Shown here piece by piece: positions 63,288 to 64,000 of a stretch of DNA of 64,000 nt. The DNA is taken from positions 1 to 64,000 of the forward strand of contig JALHNB010000029.1 of the NCBI GenBank assembly GCA_022843745.1, written 5' to 3'. Each line of letters begins with the position of its first letter. Positions within the stretch are counted from its first letter, which is position 1. The notes beneath the pieces were generated by a model that had not been told where the DNA came from, ran no database searches, and saw only the letters and a list, made by a program, of their open reading frames with translations. The position numbers and the translations under genes are program-made. Source of the DNA: Anaerolineae bacterium (lineage in GTDB: Bacteria > Chloroflexota > Anaerolineae > Aggregatilineales > Phototrophicaceae).

Positions 63288-64000
63288 GTGATCGACATTC
63301 GACTGTCCGCGACTTCCATTCGGGATTATCTGGATTGCGCTCGACGCTTCCAACTGCGATATATCCTCGAACAACCCTGGCCTGCTGCGAAAAACGAGCC
63401 GCTCCTCGAATATGAACTGAGTCGCCAACGGGGTGCGCAATTTCATCGTTTGCTTGAGCGTTATTACCTCGGTGTCGATGCGCGCACATTGTCCGACATG
63501 ATTACAGACCCCGTTATTCGTGGTTGGTGGCAGATTCATCAGGATCAGCAGCCTGTTGATGTTGTGACCAGTGAGCGAATTTTGCCAGAGAAGTTATTTC
63601 AAGCAAAACTGGACGATTATGTACTCACCGCTTTTCTTGATCTTGTTGTCATCGGCACAGATGACACTGTGACGATTATTGATTGGAAAACCACGCATCG
63701 CGAACCCAACCCGCAGGAATGGTCAAGCAGTATTCAAACGCTTGTCTATCTCTACGTCGTTGGCGAGAAAATTGCAGCGCTGCAAAACCATTCTGTTCGG
63801 CTATCCGACATTAAGATGCTCTATTGGTTTGTGGAACATCCCAAACAGCCTGTTTTAATTAATTATGGCGATATCCAGCATGAACAGGCGAAAAGCAAAT
63901 TACGCGGATTGCTCCAACCGCTGTCGGATCGCCTCAAAGCCGAATCGAATATCGAGTGGCCTAAAACGCCCGATATAAAGAAGTGCAAATTTTGTGTCTA
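63288..64000 (+). CDS. PD-(D/E)XK nuclease (Cas4/AddB-nuclease type), partial
   Basis: Runs off the end; 237 residues are visible from a GTG at 63288, one base after the helicase stop. N-terminal Cys in YLDCARRFQLRY, then GAQFHRLLERYY, the core LDLVVIG...IIDWKTTH (motif II/III Asp...Asp-x-Lys) and a final CKFC at the window edge suggest the iron-sulphur PD-(D/E)XK nucleases found in Cas4 and the AddB C-terminal domain. The remaining cysteines would lie past base 64000. Together with the helicases it could form a split AddAB-like machine. Confidence 0.85.
   Translation, partial: MIDIRLSATSIRDYLDCARRFQLRYILEQPWPAAKNEPLLEYELSRQRGAQFHRLLERYYLGVDARTLSDMITDPVIRGWWQIHQDQQPVDVVTSERILPEKLFQAKLDDYVLTAFLDLVVIGTDDTVTIIDWKTTHREPNPQEWSSSIQTLVYLYVVGEKIAALQNHSVRLSDIKMLYWFVEHPKQPVLINYGDIQHEQAKSKLRGLLQPLSDRLKAESNIEWPKTPDIKKCKFCV

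Overview
The window looks like chromosomal DNA of a free-living bacterium, most likely a member of the Chloroflexota (Anaerolineae or a relative). This is inferred from gene content and style: a Ser/Thr kinase with a cytosolic PQQ-type propeller, forkhead, PP2C and MglA/roadblock signalling genes, a type 2 IPP isomerase, TrmFO, PKD-repeat lipoproteins, many TTG/GTG starts and mid-range GC. No ribosomal RNA is present to fix the taxon. I see no insertion sequence, prophage, CRISPR array or replication origin. The window starts inside a MoxR-type ATPase gene and ends inside a nuclease gene.

Layout. 1-6 kb: MoxR ATPase (partial), roadblock protein, CTP synthase, an adenosine-deaminase-like protein with nearly all catalytic residues replaced, and DnaK. 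6-12.6 kb (minus strand): one signalling operon behind a good promoter, running Ser/Thr kinase with propeller, PP2C phosphatase, J-domain/VWA fusion, zinc-ribbon/FHA protein, small protein, OmpR-type regulator, MglA-like GTPase. 12.7-19.1 kb: HemW, polyprenyl synthase, IPP isomerase, acyl carrier protein, a membrane protein, BchI-type AAA+ ATPase, thioesterase and a small hypothetical gene. 19.2-31.8 kb (minus strand): a cell-surface glycan region with UDP-glucuronate decarboxylase, O-antigen ligase, GtrA and a glycosyltransferase (translationally coupled), a macro-domain protein, a 1044-residue glycosidase-like/O-antigen-ligase fusion, a DUF348-G5-propeller lipoprotein and a six-PKD lipoprotein with a degenerate SGNH domain.

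32-38.5 kb: a two-component pair, a secreted propeller protein, and an amino-acid ABC permease with an internally duplicated binding protein but no ATPase gene. 38.6-48.1 kb (minus strand): housekeeping genes (GIY-YIG protein, HflX, aminotransferase, histidine kinase, TrmFO, TPR protein, FabF, PlsX). 48.2-56.2 kb: tRNA-Leu(GAG), a TPR membrane protein, a receiver-histidine kinase whose natural start is followed by a stop at codon 3, then CtpA-SmpB-unknown-STAND ATPase-TPR in one overlapping operon, and tRNA-Arg(TCG). 56.2-64 kb: a LacI-family repressor with a CebR/CelR-like operator in its leader, a 490-base intergenic region with several palindromes, and a tightly coupled ATPase/helicase-like/UvrD/PD-(D/E)XK nuclease operon that continues past the end.

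The strongest candidates for something new are the four-gene ATPase-helicase-nuclease cassette, the kinase/phosphatase/J-VWA/FHA/GTPase operon, the glycosidase-ligase fusion with a missing nucleophile, and the deaminase pseudoenzyme. A second theme is short tandem duplication: three genes carry a duplicated copy of their own 3' end including the stop codon, two intergenic arrays have a 34-base period, and one gene consists of two nearly identical 714-base halves.
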